64,000 bases of DNA, taken from NCBI RefSeq assembly GCF_000384295.1, contig NZ_KB913037.1, forward strand, positions 4,536,868-4,600,867, read 5' to 3'. The notes beneath the pieces were generated by a model. That model made no database searches and had not been told where the DNA came from. It saw nothing but the letters and a program-made list of their open reading frames with translations. How positions within the stretch are numbered: position 1 is the first letter of the stretch; each line of letters starts with the position of its first letter. This DNA comes from Amycolatopsis balhimycina FH 1894 (GTDB lineage Bacteria > Actinomycetota > Actinomycetes > Mycobacteriales > Pseudonocardiaceae). This document shows positions 1-8,088 of this stretch, one piece after another. The position numbers and the translations under genes were made by a program.

Positions 1-2
1 CA

Positions 3-953
3 GGCAACTCGCGGCGCCAGGGCGCGATCCGCAAGACGGGCACCAAGAAGGGTGCCGTCGTCGGCTCGGGCGGTCAGCGCCGCAAGGCCCTCGAGGGCAA
101 GGGCCCGACCCCGAAGGCGGAGGACCGCCCCGGGCACAAGGCGTACCGCTCGAACAACGCCGCGACCAAGCGCGACCAGGCGCGGCAGAAGAAGGCCGAC
201 AAGCCGGAGCTGATCGCCGGGCGCAACCCGGTGGTCGAGGCGCTGCGCGCGGACGTCCCGGCGACCGCGCTGTACGTCGCGCTGAACATCGAGATCGACG
301 ACCGCGTGAACGACGCCGTCCGGTTGGCCGGCGACAAGGGCATCTCGATCTTGGAGATCCCGCGCGAAGAGCTGGACCGCAAGACCAACCGGGCCGTGCA
401 CCAGGGCCTGGGCCTGCAGGTCCCGCCGTTCGAGTACGCCCACCCGGACGACCTGATGGCGGCGGCCCGCAACTCGGGCGAGGTGCCGCTGTTCGTCGCG
501 CTCGACGGCGTCACGGACCCCCGCAACCTGGGCGCGGTGATCCGCTCGGCGGCCGCGTTCGGCGCGCACGGCGTGCTGCTGCCGGAGCGGCGCAGCGCGG
601 GCATGACGGCGGTGGCGTGGCGGACGAGCGCGGGCACGGCGGCGAAGCTGCCGATCGCGGTGGCGACGAACCTGACGCGGCAGCTCAAGGCGTGGGCGAA
701 CGACGGCCTGATGCTGGTGGGCCTGGACGCGGACGGCTCGGTGGACATCGACGAGCTGGAGCTGGCGGCCGACCCGCTGGTCATCGTGCTCGGCTCGGAG
801 GGCCGAGGCCTGTCACGCCTGGTCCGCGAGACGTGCGACGCGACGGTGTCGATCCCGATGGCGGCGGGCGTGGAGTCCCTGAACGCGTCCGTGGCGGCGG
901 GCGTGCTGCTCGCCGAGGTGGCGCGGCGCCGCCGTCTCGCCGGGCGGATCTGA
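3..953 (+). CDS. rlmB: 23S rRNA (guanosine-2'-O)-methyltransferase RlmB, 5' end cut by window
   Basis: SpoU/TrmH-family 2'-O-methyltransferase, predicted to methylate G2251 of 23S rRNA with SAM. The frame is open from base 3 and reads [17 protein letters not shown], the usual actinobacterial RlmB N terminus, so only the first two or so codons (typically Met-Ala) lie outside. A basic linker covers about residues 1-70. The L30e-like substrate domain starts at [11 protein letters not shown], and the trefoil-knot SpoU domain holds [30 protein letters not shown] and [20 protein letters not shown] near the C terminus, the three classic SpoU motifs. An internal ATG at 231 would remove the linker and part of the substrate domain and is not the start. 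It ends in TGA at 951. Strong call; only the exact start is unseen. Confidence 0.95.
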   Translation, partial: GNSRRQGAIRKTGTKKGAVVGSGGQRRKALEGKGPTPKAEDRPGHKAYRSNNAATKRDQARQKKADKPELIAGRNPVVEALRADVPATALYVALNIEIDDRVNDAVRLAGDKGISILEIPREELDRKTNRAVHQGLGLQVPPFEYAHPDDLMAAARNSGEVPLFVALDGVTDPRNLGAVIRSAAAFGAHGVLLPERRSAGMTAVAWRTSAGTAAKLPIAVATNLTRQLKAWANDGLMLVGLDADGSVDIDELELAADPLVIVLGSEGRGLSRLVRETCDATVSIPMAAGVESLNASVAAGVLLAEVARRRRLAGRI

Positions 954-1008
954 GCGCCTGGGCCGCTGAGTCCCCACCTTCACGACGACGCACCACCCGG
1001 TCGGGTTA

Positions 1009-1038
1009 AGGTCCCCTCGGATAAACCCGAGGGGACCT
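1009..1038 (+). promoter_or_regulatory. 12-bp perfect hairpin whose right arm holds the MBOAT Shine-Dalgarno
   Basis: AGGTCCCCTCGG (1009-1020) and CCGAGGGGACCT (1027-1038) are exact reverse complements around a 6-nt loop. The right arm carries GAGGGG, the only good ribosome-binding sequence before the ATG at 1047. The structure could end rlmB transcription or hide the ribosome site of the next gene. No U-tract follows. Confidence 0.6.
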
Positions 1039-1046
1039 GACCACCG

Positions 1047-2480
1047 ATGTCGTTCGTTTCGCCGCTCTTCCTGTGGTACTTCATGCCGGCGGTGCTCATC
1101 GCCGTGCTGGTGTGCCCGCGGACCTGGCGCAACGGCATCATCGCGGTCGGCAGCCTGCTGTTCTACACGATCGGCGCCGGCGCGTTCGTCTTCCTGCTGC
1201 TCGGCTGCATGGTCGTCAACTTCGCGGCCGGCCCGCTGCTGGCGCCGAGCCCGTGGGACGTCCACGGCGTGCGGCGGCGCCGGATCCTGATCGCCGTGGT
1301 CTCGCTCGACGTCACGGTGCTGCTGATCTGGAAGTACGCCGGGTTCGCGACGCAGCAGATCGCGGCGGTGGCGCACTGGTTCGGCGGGAGCGTGCCGGTC
1401 GCGAGCCTGGTGGTGCCGATCGGCATCTCGTTCTACACGTTCCACCACATCTCGTACGTGGTGGATATTTATCGAGGCGAGCGGCAGGCGCTCCGGAACC
1501 CGGTGTCGTTCGCCGCGTACATCGCGATGTTCCCGCAGCTGGTGGCCGGCCCGATCGTGAGATATCGCGAGATCGCCGACCAGCTGCCACAGCTGCGTTC
1601 CCACCGCCTCGACGACATCGCGGCGGGCTTCCCCCGGTTCGCGCTGGGGCTGTGCAAGAAGACGATCATCGCGGATTCGCTGGGCCCGCTGGTCGAGGCG
1701 TGCTTCAAGGTGCCACCGGATCAGATGACGTTCGCCACGGCGTGGCTCGGCGCGATCGGCTACACACTCCAGCTGTTCTTCGACTTCTCGGGCTATTCGG
1801 ACATGGCGATCGGCCTGGGCCGCATGCTGGGTTTCAGGCTGCCGGAGAACTTCGCGCGGCCGTACTCGTCGGTGACGATCACGGAGTTCTGGCGCCGCTG
1901 GCACATGTCGCTCTCCCGCTGGTTCCGCGACTACGTGTACATCCCCCTGGGCGGCAACCGCCACGGCGCGGCCCAGACGTACCGCAACCTCTGCATAGTG
2001 TTCGTGCTGACGGGCTTCTGGCACGGCGCGCAGTGGACGTTCCTGGTGTGGGGCTGCTACCACGGCGCGTTGCTGGTGATCGAGCGCCGCTTCGGCTTCG
2101 ACCTGGACCCGGCGGTGCGCTGGAAGCGGTATCTGCGCCGGGCCTTGACGATGCTGCTGGTGGTGTTCGGCTGGGTGTTCTTCCGGTCCCCGGACCTGGG
2201 CCACGCGCTCTCGATGCTGGGCCACATGCTGATCCCCGACTTCGACGGCCTCGGCGCGGGCGTGGAGCAGGCGTTCACGAACCAGCGCCTGGTCCTGCTC
2301 CTGGCGGCACTGGCGGTGTTCCTCCTGCCGGCCCACCCGGTGACGGGCCCGCTGCTGGAGTCATCCCGAAGCCGCCCGGCAACGGCAATGCGCATCGGCG
2401 TGATGACGGTGGGCCTGCTGTACGCGGCGATCCTGATCGCGACGGGCACGTTCAGCCCGTTCTTGTACTACCAGTTCTGA
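1047..2480 (+). CDS. MBOAT family O-acyltransferase (AlgI-like)
   Basis: Multi-pass membrane-bound O-acyltransferase of 477 residues, expected to transfer an acyl group, often acetyl, onto an extracytoplasmic polysaccharide or lipid. Diagnostic stretches are the PQLVAGPIVRY segment, FFDFSGYSDMAIGLGRMLGF, FWRRWHMSLSRWFRDYVYIP followed by LGGNR, and TGFWHGAQWTFLVWG with the presumed catalytic His at about 326. About ten or more hydrophobic segments are visible. The start ATG has GAGGGG upstream, inside a hairpin. AlgI-type proteins usually sit beside an SGNH/AlgJ-like partner, but none is nearby, so the acceptor cannot be guessed. It is not part of the conserved block that contains rlmB. The family is secure and the substrate is unknown. 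Confidence 0.9.
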   Translation: MSFVSPLFLWYFMPAVLIAVLVCPRTWRNGIIAVGSLLFYTIGAGAFVFLLLGCMVVNFAAGPLLAPSPWDVHGVRRRRILIAVVSLDVTVLLIWKYAGFATQQIAAVAHWFGGSVPVASLVVPIGISFYTFHHISYVVDIYRGERQALRNPVSFAAYIAMFPQLVAGPIVRYREIADQLPQLRSHRLDDIAAGFPRFALGLCKKTIIADSLGPLVEACFKVPPDQMTFATAWLGAIGYTLQLFFDFSGYSDMAIGLGRMLGFRLPENFARPYSSVTITEFWRRWHMSLSRWFRDYVYIPLGGNRHGAAQTYRNLCIVFVLTGFWHGAQWTFLVWGCYHGALLVIERRFGFDLDPAVRWKRYLRRALTMLLVVFGWVFFRSPDLGHALSMLGHMLIPDFDGLGAGVEQAFTNQRLVLLLAALAVFLLPAHPVTGPLLESSRSRPATAMRIGVMTVGLLYAAILIATGTFSPFLYYQF

Positions 2481-2587
2481 GCCGAATTCCGGCCGGCAAA
2501 TGATATTCGACCATCCGAGTGACCACCTGTAGCAGGGTGGCCGCCATGTGCGATCCTCTTGTCGAAATGCGAGAGGGGCTCCGCGAC

Positions 2588-3892
2588 GTGAATCCGCAGG
2601 AATCATCCGGGGAAAAGATCCCGTCGGCGGAGCTTCCTCCAGTCACGGACGAAGTGCTGATCTCGTACGCCAAAGGCCGGTTTCTGATGTCCGCGCTCGG
2701 CCTGCGATGGACGTACTACCGCCTGCTGCGCGAAAAAAGTGATCGCGATGTGCAGGCGGCGTCGACCGTGACACGAAGCCTGAAACCCGGCGATCCCGAA
2801 CTTCTTCTCGACCGGATACGGGACTCGACGCTCCGAGTCGGCGGGTACCAGATTTGGGGCGACGTCCAGAAGGGCGACGAGATCGTGGACAGGGCAGTCG
2901 CTTTCGTCATCGTCGCGGTATTGTCGAGCACTCTCGGCGAAACGCTGTTCTACGTCGACGGTTCGTTCTGGCGCAGGCTCCTGTACGCCGTTGTCGCCCT
3001 CTTGACCGCCCTCGTCGTCACCGCGATCGGTCTTGTCCTGTCCGGTGCTCGCGCACCGACGTCACGCATGGCCAGAACCCTGTCCGGGCTACTCGGCTTG
3101 GGTGCGCTCACGGGCGCGGCGTGGTGGCTGTTGCGTTGGCAGTCGGTCTGGGGCCTCGGGCTGTCCTCGGGCATCTTCAACGCGGCCGCCGCCCTGTTCG
3201 CACTCGGGCTTCTTCGCCAGATCGGCAATGCGCTGGTCGAGGCCGCCTACCGCATCTCCTGGAGCAGGTGGACAACCGACGAGATCATCCAGACGCTGGC
3301 CGGGACGCACTGGAACCTGCTCAATGTCCCGGAACCGGATTGCTTCCCGATCGCTTCGCACTACCTCGAGCACGTCGCCGGCTGCATCGAACGTTTTCTG
3401 CCCCGAATCCTGACCTTGACCTTCACCCCCACGAACAGCTCGTCGATCACTCAGCACACCCAGCGGGAATTCGCGGAGATCGCCGCACGGATACGGCTTC
3501 TGGCCAAGGAGTGCCTCTTGCCGACGGCGACCACCCGGGCGTCCGTCGCGGACAAGGTGGCGAACCTGCTGATCAGCGCCGCGCAGGGAAGGTGGGGCGA
3601 GTGGGAGACCAGCCCGGTGGAAGAGATCGAACGAGCCGCCCGCTGGCGGTCGTGGATTTCCGGGGCACTGCGGTTCGGGCTGGGCCTGCTTCCCCTCGTC
3701 CTGGTCACCCTGGGCGCGCTCTACCTGTACCGGACCAACCCGGCGTCACCCTTGCTCAAAGCCGAAGTGCTGGCTCCCGTCCTGGTGGCCACGCTCGGCT
3801 TCTTCACCGCCTCGCTCAGCTCCGGTTTCACCTCGGAGAAGGAGAAGGCCGGGCGACGTCCGAAAGCCTTCCGCGTCCGCGGCCGATCTTGA
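2588..3892 (+). CDS. Multi-pass membrane protein of unknown function
   Basis: I do not recognise this protein. GTG 2588 is preferred because GAGAGGGG lies 9 nt upstream (2571-2578); in-frame GTG 2519 and ATG 2546 upstream have poorer sites. The product is about 434 residues. Four hydrophobic segments lie at roughly 103-122, 131-152, 164-183 and 192-210, then a soluble stretch of about 155 residues (211-365) containing WTTDEIIQTLAGTHWNLL, then two more segments near 366-386 and 395-417. The layout suggests a membrane protein with a cytoplasmic middle domain. It stands alone, 107 nt after the MBOAT gene and 152 nt before the next gene. No catalytic motif stands out. The coding frame is convincing from length and codon pattern; function is open. 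Confidence 0.75.
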   Translation: MNPQESSGEKIPSAELPPVTDEVLISYAKGRFLMSALGLRWTYYRLLREKSDRDVQAASTVTRSLKPGDPELLLDRIRDSTLRVGGYQIWGDVQKGDEIVDRAVAFVIVAVLSSTLGETLFYVDGSFWRRLLYAVVALLTALVVTAIGLVLSGARAPTSRMARTLSGLLGLGALTGAAWWLLRWQSVWGLGLSSGIFNAAAALFALGLLRQIGNALVEAAYRISWSRWTTDEIIQTLAGTHWNLLNVPEPDCFPIASHYLEHVAGCIERFLPRILTLTFTPTNSSSITQHTQREFAEIAARIRLLAKECLLPTATTRASVADKVANLLISAAQGRWGEWETSPVEEIERAARWRSWISGALRFGLGLLPLVLVTLGALYLYRTNPASPLLKAEVLAPVLVATLGFFTASLSSGFTSEKEKAGRRPKAFRVRGRS

Positions 3893-4044
3893 GCCTCCGG
3901 GCTCACCACAAGACCCACCTTCCCGCCGGACTGCGCCGGACCGGCTTTCCGCCCGACTTTTACGTTCCGTAATCGGCAAGTGCGGAGCGTGGCCGCCTCG
4001 AAAACGGGTCTCGCCCGAATGGCCGAGCCTGTCAGGATGCGTGG

Positions 4045-4626
4045 ATGAACCCCAGGCCGACGCCGACGTCCGATCGGATCAGCGACTACCTCGCCGCCGA
4101 TGCCGTCGTCGATCACCAGCACCCGGCGATCCGCGCCCAGGCCGACGCTCTGCGCGCGAAGGGCGACGACCCCGTCGGAAGCGCGAAAGCCGCGTTCCTC
4201 TTCGTCCGGGACGAGGTCGAGCACGTGATCGACGCCGGGGATCCGCGTGTCACCTCGCGCGCTTCGGACGTGCTGCGCGAGCGCGTCGGGATCTGCCACG
4301 CGAAGGCGCACCTGCTCGCCGCTTTGCTTCGGGCACAAGGGATTCCGGCCGGGTTCTGCTACCAGGAACTCTCCGCGCTGCACGGGCTGAATGCCGTGTA
4401 TCTGCACAGCAAGTGGTCACGGCTGGACGCCCGCGGCAACCGCACCGGCGCCGGCGGGGAGTTTTCGCTCCACGAAGAAAAACTGGCCTGGCCGGTCGAC
4501 GCGGCGAAGGACGAACGCGATCACCCGGAGATCCACCCGGCACCCGCGCCGGTCGTCGTGGATTTCCTGAAGACCGTCCAACCCGGGCCCGGCTGGTACG
4601 AAAACGGGCTCCCGGCGGCACTTTGA
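4045..4626 (+). CDS. Transglutaminase-like superfamily protein
   Basis: A 193-residue protein with a transglutaminase/cysteine-protease-like core. VGICHAKAHLLAALLRAQGIP carries the presumed catalytic Cys84 at the head of the core helix; HSKWSRLD supplies His121 and Asp128 in the expected spacing for the triad. It has no signal peptide or TM segment, so it is probably cytoplasmic. Proteins of this compact type may act as peptidases, amidases or cross-linking enzymes, and the sequence does not say which. The ATG at 4045 precedes MNPRPTPTSDRISDYL. A longer open frame at 4041-4799 is an Arg/Pro-rich shadow. No operon partner is evident. Confidence 0.85.
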   Translation: MNPRPTPTSDRISDYLAADAVVDHQHPAIRAQADALRAKGDDPVGSAKAAFLFVRDEVEHVIDAGDPRVTSRASDVLRERVGICHAKAHLLAALLRAQGIPAGFCYQELSALHGLNAVYLHSKWSRLDARGNRTGAGGEFSLHEEKLAWPVDAAKDERDHPEIHPAPAPVVVDFLKTVQPGPGWYENGLPAAL

Positions 4627-4818
4627 CCGGGATTTTTCGCTATTTTCGGAAAACCGGGCGACCAGGTGAATTATTGCCCAGAGTGACGTCTGTCCGTCAG
4701 CAGTGTCCCCCGAACTTCTTATTTCGCACACCCTCCGAGGCGCGTAAAGTAACTCCCCGCGCTCGAACAGACACTTTCTGCTCTCGTCCGTTCGGGTGAT
4801 TCAAGGGAGGTGAAGCAC
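4627..4818 (+). other. Relatively A/T-rich 192-bp upstream region of the 2TM-cupin-HD set
   Basis: This gap is visibly less GC-rich than the flanking genes, with short A/T runs at 4632-4660 and 4715-4755. It probably contains the promoter for the three genes that follow, but I could not assign -35 and -10 boxes. AGGGAGG at 4804-4810 is the ribosome site for the gene starting at 4819. Confidence 0.4.
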
Positions 4819-5823
4819 GTGGCCGCGGCTGGCGGACACCTCCGCCGTACCCCACTGCAGGAGATCTTCTGGACCAGGACGAGCCTGCTCCTCACGGTGC
4901 TCGTCGTGGTCGCCGGCCTGAGCCTGTGGATCGCCGGCCTGATGGAGCCCGGCACCGGCAAGAACCTGGTGACGTCGCTGGGCACCGGCACCCTGATCTC
5001 CGCCATCGTCGGGTTCGGCCAGACGCTGATCACCGCCAGCGCGTCGCAACGAGCGCTGGTGACGCCGGTGATCGAAGAGAGCAGGCGCGCGCTGGAAGAC
5101 CTCAGCGCCGAATACCGGGCGCTGAACAAGGAGTTCTTCCCCACCGACGTCTTCGAGGCGACCACCGACCCCGACCCCGCGTTCAACCGCGCGCTGATGG
5201 CCGACCTCGACGCGACCCGGCAGTACTTCTTCCGCGGCTTCTCCGGCCGGCACGCGGCCGCGCGCCTGCTGCTTTCCCGCACCGAACGGGAACTGCGGGC
5301 CGTCATCGCCGATCCGCGCGACGCGAGCTCGATCAGCGGGCGCGCCCGCTACCTGCTGCGCCGCGAGGCGGCCGACGTCGACTACGAACAGATCCAGACC
5401 CGGCTCGACGAAGAGATCCGGATCGGGCTCGTCGGCCTCTTCCTGGCGCGCAGCCGCTGCGCGCAGGTCGACATCACCGTGGTCGCCGACCCGCCGCTGG
5501 ACCGGCTCGAGATGTTCGACGACAGCGTGTGGGTGTCGCTCTACAGCGACGTCCGCGGCGCCACGAAGCTCTACCCGCGGTCCCTGCGATTCACCGAAGG
5601 TTCCTTCCTCTACAACATGGAACGCGCCGAATTCGTGCGCGTCTCGCAGTCCCGGACCGGCCGCCACTTCCGCATCACGTCCGCGACGACACGGACGGAT
5701 TTCCTGGCGCTGTTCGAGAAGATCACCGGATCTCCGTTGTCCGAGGAGCAGTTCCGCGAGCTGGAGGGCAAGTTCCACGCCTTCCGCGCGGAGTTCTCCG
5801 CAGTCGCCGAGCTAGGGAGCTGA
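4819..5823 (+). CDS. Two-TM membrane protein with large cytoplasmic domain, first gene of an unfamiliar cassette
   Basis: Unknown family, about 334 residues. GTG 4819 is chosen because AGGGAGG ends 8 nt upstream; GTG 4810 overlaps that site. Two hydrophobic helices at about 21-42 and 50-73 are followed by roughly 260 soluble residues. The first part is charged and helical (VIEESRRALEDLSAEYRALN). A later part alternates strands and holds conserved-looking stretches such as DDSVWVSLYSDVRGATKLYP and RFTEGSFLYNMERAEFVRV. A two-helix anchor followed by a sensor or effector domain is plausible, but I see no catalytic signature. The stop lies 2 nt before the TTG start of the cupin gene, and an HD gene follows, so the three are likely co-transcribed. 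Confidence 0.75.
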   Translation: MAAAGGHLRRTPLQEIFWTRTSLLLTVLVVVAGLSLWIAGLMEPGTGKNLVTSLGTGTLISAIVGFGQTLITASASQRALVTPVIEESRRALEDLSAEYRALNKEFFPTDVFEATTDPDPAFNRALMADLDATRQYFFRGFSGRHAAARLLLSRTERELRAVIADPRDASSISGRARYLLRREAADVDYEQIQTRLDEEIRIGLVGLFLARSRCAQVDITVVADPPLDRLEMFDDSVWVSLYSDVRGATKLYPRSLRFTEGSFLYNMERAEFVRVSQSRTGRHFRITSATTRTDFLALFEKITGSPLSEEQFRELEGKFHAFRAEFSAVAELGS

Positions 5824-5825
5824 CC

Positions 5826-6464
5826 TTGCTCACCCGCCTGTCCCCCCTCACCGAACTGGCCACGCGCCTGCGCACGGCCAGGTTCCCGCTCGCCGCGGAC
5901 TGGCGCGCGGTCGACGGCTGGTTCCGGCCGTGGGCCGCCCAGGCCGGGCTGCGGGAGGAGCTGCGCACACAGCTCCGCACGCTGTCCGCCGCGCAGGCGG
6001 CCAAGGTGCTGCGCTCGTCACGGGAAACGACCACCCACTTCGCCTGGTGCCTGCTCGACGCGCCGCTGGACCCGTTTTCCTTCTGGCTGCACGAATACAA
6101 GGCCCAGGAAGACTGGCGCGAAGGTTACGCGGATTCCGTGCACAACCACAGGTATCACTTCTGCACCACCATCCTCCGTGGTGACTACCTGCACGAGAGA
6201 TACGAGACGACGATCGACGCCGGCACCGGGCTGATCGCGTCCGCGCGGCTGCGCCGCCGGACGCTGTGCGCGGCCGGGACCTGCGCCACCATGCTGGCCG
6301 ACGAATTCCACCGGATTCCCGAGGCGGCCGCCGGAACGATGACTTTCCTCGTGAAATCACGCCCGGTGAGCAGTTTCAGCCTTTCGTTCGACCCAGCCAG
6401 CGGAATCGGTCACCGGCACGTTCCGACAGAGGTCCGATTGGGGGAATTGGCCGACCGCATCTAG
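5826..6464 (+). CDS. Cysteine-dioxygenase-like cupin protein
   Basis: A 212-residue protein starting at TTG 5826, with AGGGAG (5814-5819) 6 nt upstream. The motif VHNHRYHFCTTILRGDYLHE matches the thiol-dioxygenase pattern HxH....C..VLxGxLxE: His106 and His108 would bind iron, and Cys113 aligns with the Cys of the Cys-Tyr crosslink in mammalian cysteine dioxygenase. FHRIPE supplies the third His, about residue 162, as LHRVEN does in that enzyme. The N-terminal 80 residues look helical. It may oxidise a small thiol, or be a non-enzymatic cupin. It is translationally close to the 2TM gene and 73 nt from the HD gene. The fold assignment is by motif only. Confidence 0.7.
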   Translation: MLTRLSPLTELATRLRTARFPLAADWRAVDGWFRPWAAQAGLREELRTQLRTLSAAQAAKVLRSSRETTTHFAWCLLDAPLDPFSFWLHEYKAQEDWREGYADSVHNHRYHFCTTILRGDYLHERYETTIDAGTGLIASARLRRRTLCAAGTCATMLADEFHRIPEAAAGTMTFLVKSRPVSSFSLSFDPASGIGHRHVPTEVRLGELADRI

Positions 6465-6537
6465 CTACACACCGGCGTCAGCGGCGCTTACCATTACTCC
6501 ACCCGTCTGAACACCACGGCCGGGATGGGAGAGGTGT

Positions 6538-7191
6538 ATGCGCACGCAAGAACGCACAATCGACCAGGCCACCGTCGACGCCGTCGGAAACCGGGTCCAC
6601 CGGCTTTGCCACCAGTACGCCGAACGACTGCAGTTCCACGGCTGGCACCACGTGAGTTTCGTCCGCGCGAAGGCGATCGGTTTCGCCGCGTACAACGGCG
6701 CCGATCGCAGCGTGGTGGAGGTGGCCGCGGTGGTGCACGACGTCAACTACCTGGTGCGCCGGAACTCGCCCGCCGCCGCGGGCCGGAGCCTGCGCCTGGA
6801 AATCCTCACGGAGTGCGGCGTGCCCGCGGACGTCGCGCGGTGGGTCGACGAGATCGTCGACGAGGCGGAAATGGCCACTCGCGGCCGCGACATTTCGCTG
6901 GAAGCGCAGGCCCTGAGCGACGCGGACACGTTGTTCAAGGCGCTGCCGGTGACGCCGGTCGTGCTGGCGCACCGGTACCTGCGCGAGAACGGGCTGAGCC
7001 TGCGCGAGCTGGCGAACAAGATCGTCGGCGAGCAGTGCGACGTCCACGACGAGGGGTACTACTTCTACAACCCGGAGGCGGCCGCGACGTACTCGCGGTG
7101 GGCGACGGCGAACCTGCAGCTGTGGCAGTGCATCAAGGAGGCCGTCGACGACCCGACGGTGGTCGAACTGCTGGACGCGGTCGCTTCCTAA
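6538..7191 (+). CDS. HD-domain metal-dependent phosphohydrolase
   Basis: A 217-residue HD-superfamily protein. Metal ligands are visible as HGWHHV (His34, His37/38), VVHDVNYL (His67-Asp68) and SDADTLF (Asp130). Such proteins hydrolyse phosphate esters or nucleotides; the substrate cannot be read from sequence. ATG 6538 has GGGAGAGG just upstream. The gene follows the two-TM and cupin genes on the same strand, suggesting a functional trio. Its stop TAA (7189-7191) overlaps by 3 nt the stop of the convergent aldolase gene, leaving no room for a terminator, so some read-through between the two strands is likely. The domain call is good and the function open. Confidence 0.85.
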   Translation: MRTQERTIDQATVDAVGNRVHRLCHQYAERLQFHGWHHVSFVRAKAIGFAAYNGADRSVVEVAAVVHDVNYLVRRNSPAAAGRSLRLEILTECGVPADVARWVDEIVDEAEMATRGRDISLEAQALSDADTLFKALPVTPVVLAHRYLRENGLSLRELANKIVGEQCDVHDEGYYFYNPEAAATYSRWATANLQLWQCIKEAVDDPTVVELLDAVAS

Positions 7192-7838
7192 CCCTGCCCG
7201 TAACCCCGCAGCCGCTCGACGACGTTGGCCACCTCGGGCGGCGGCAGCAGGCCGGGCCGGCCGGCACTCTGCGCGAGCAGCCACACGCGGCAGGCCCACT
7301 CGAGCTGCAGCGCACGGTGGTAGGCGGCCTCGAGGCCGTCACCGTAGGTGAGGGTGCCGTGGTTCGCCATCAGGCAGCCACGGCGCCCCTCGAGCGCTTC
7401 GAGCACAGCGGCGGCAAGCTCCGGCGTGCCATAGGTGGCGTAGCGCGCGACGCGCACCGAAGGGCCGATAGTGGCGACGATGTAGTGGATGGGCGGCACC
7501 TCACGCACGAGCGTCGACACGGCGGTGGCGTGCGGCGCGTGCGTGTGGACGACGGCGGTGACGGGCTCGCTGTCGGGATCGCGCACGTCCCAGTAGACGG
7601 ACAGGTGCACCGGCAGCTCACTGGTCGGTTTGAACGAGCCGTCGACGACCGCGCCCCCGAGATCGACGACCGGGATGTCGGCCGGCGTCAGACTCGAGTA
7701 GGCGACCCCCGTAGGAGTGACGGCGACGAGCTCACCGGCCCGCAGGGAGACGTTCCCGGAGGTGCCGACGACGAGGCCGTCACCGACCATCCGACGCGCG
7801 TACGCGCACACCGCGGCCCGCTCGGTCTCGAGGATCAT
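7188..7838 (-). CDS. Class II aldolase/adducin family protein (fuculose-phosphate aldolase-like)
   Basis: A 216-residue protein of the class II aldolase/adducin fold, predicted to cleave a phosphorylated sugar through a zinc-stabilised enolate, as FucA, AraD or MtnB do. Seen in order: GTSGNVSLR near the N terminus (phosphate binding), TSELPVHLSVY with the catalytic Glu, VVHTHAPHATAVS with the zinc His pair, and MANHGTLTYGD with the third His. No sugar kinase or isomerase gene lies nearby, so the substrate is unknown. The ATG at 7838 starts MILETERAAV. It is convergent and stop-overlapping with the HD gene. Confidence 0.88.
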   Translation of the reverse strand: MILETERAAVCAYARRMVGDGLVVGTSGNVSLRAGELVAVTPTGVAYSSLTPADIPVVDLGGAVVDGSFKPTSELPVHLSVYWDVRDPDSEPVTAVVHTHAPHATAVSTLVREVPPIHYIVATIGPSVRVARYATYGTPELAAAVLEALEGRRGCLMANHGTLTYGDGLEAAYHRALQLEWACRVWLLAQSAGRPGLLPPPEVANVVERLRGYGQG

Positions 7839-7931
7839 GCGCAGGTCCCGTCTCGTGGGCGATCAAGCAGCTGATGTGCACACTGCCAGCCGCCCACGAG
7901 CTTCGGCCAGTTCAATCCCTCGCCAGGCGGT

Positions 7932-8031
7932 CGCCGCGGCGATGTCATGAACGACCCTTTCACCTCGTCCGACGAGGTGAAAGGGTCGTTCAAGTGGTCT
8001 GGCGAGTCGCCGACTCGGCGCTTCACCGCCG
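7932..8031. repeat. Dispersed ~100-bp repeat, copy A, with 22-bp perfect inverted repeat
   Basis: From CGCCGCGGCGATG to CTTCACCGCCG this stretch matches 45548-45649 almost base for base. Its centre is a perfect inverted repeat, arms 7948-7969 and 7971-7992 (TGAACGACCCTTTCACCTCG... and its complement) with one base between them. The flank GGTCTGGCGAGTCGCCGACTC is shared too. It sits between two minus-strand genes and encodes nothing obvious. Confidence 0.85.
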
Positions 8032-8033
8032 AC

Positions 8034-8077
8034 GGCCAGGTTGTCCACATTCGCGCATGCCTGTGGACAACCTGGCC
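8034..8077. terminator. 16-bp perfect hairpin containing two inverted DnaA-box sequences
   Basis: GGCCAGGTTGTCCACA (8034-8049) and TGTGGACAACCTGGCC (8062-8077) pair perfectly around a 12-nt loop, 12 nt past the stop of the DivIVA-like gene read on the minus strand. Each arm contains TTGTCCACA, the actinobacterial DnaA-box consensus. It most likely acts as a transcription terminator; DnaA binding is only a possibility. Confidence 0.6.
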
Positions 8078-8088
8078 GACCGGGACTG

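Noticed and set aside
1073..2503. Second frame inside the MBOAT gene (476 codons)
   Set aside because: Arg/Gly/Pro-rich shadow; the +1047 frame has the MBOAT motifs and hydrophobic segments.
2519..2587. Upstream starts GTG 2519 and ATG 2546 for the multi-pass protein
   Set aside because: Less convincing ribosome sites than GTG 2588, which has GAGAGGGG 9 nt before. Not excluded.
4041..4799. A 252-codon frame overlapping the transglutaminase-like gene
   Set aside because: Arg-rich shadow without motifs; the 4045 frame has the Cys-His-Asp triad.
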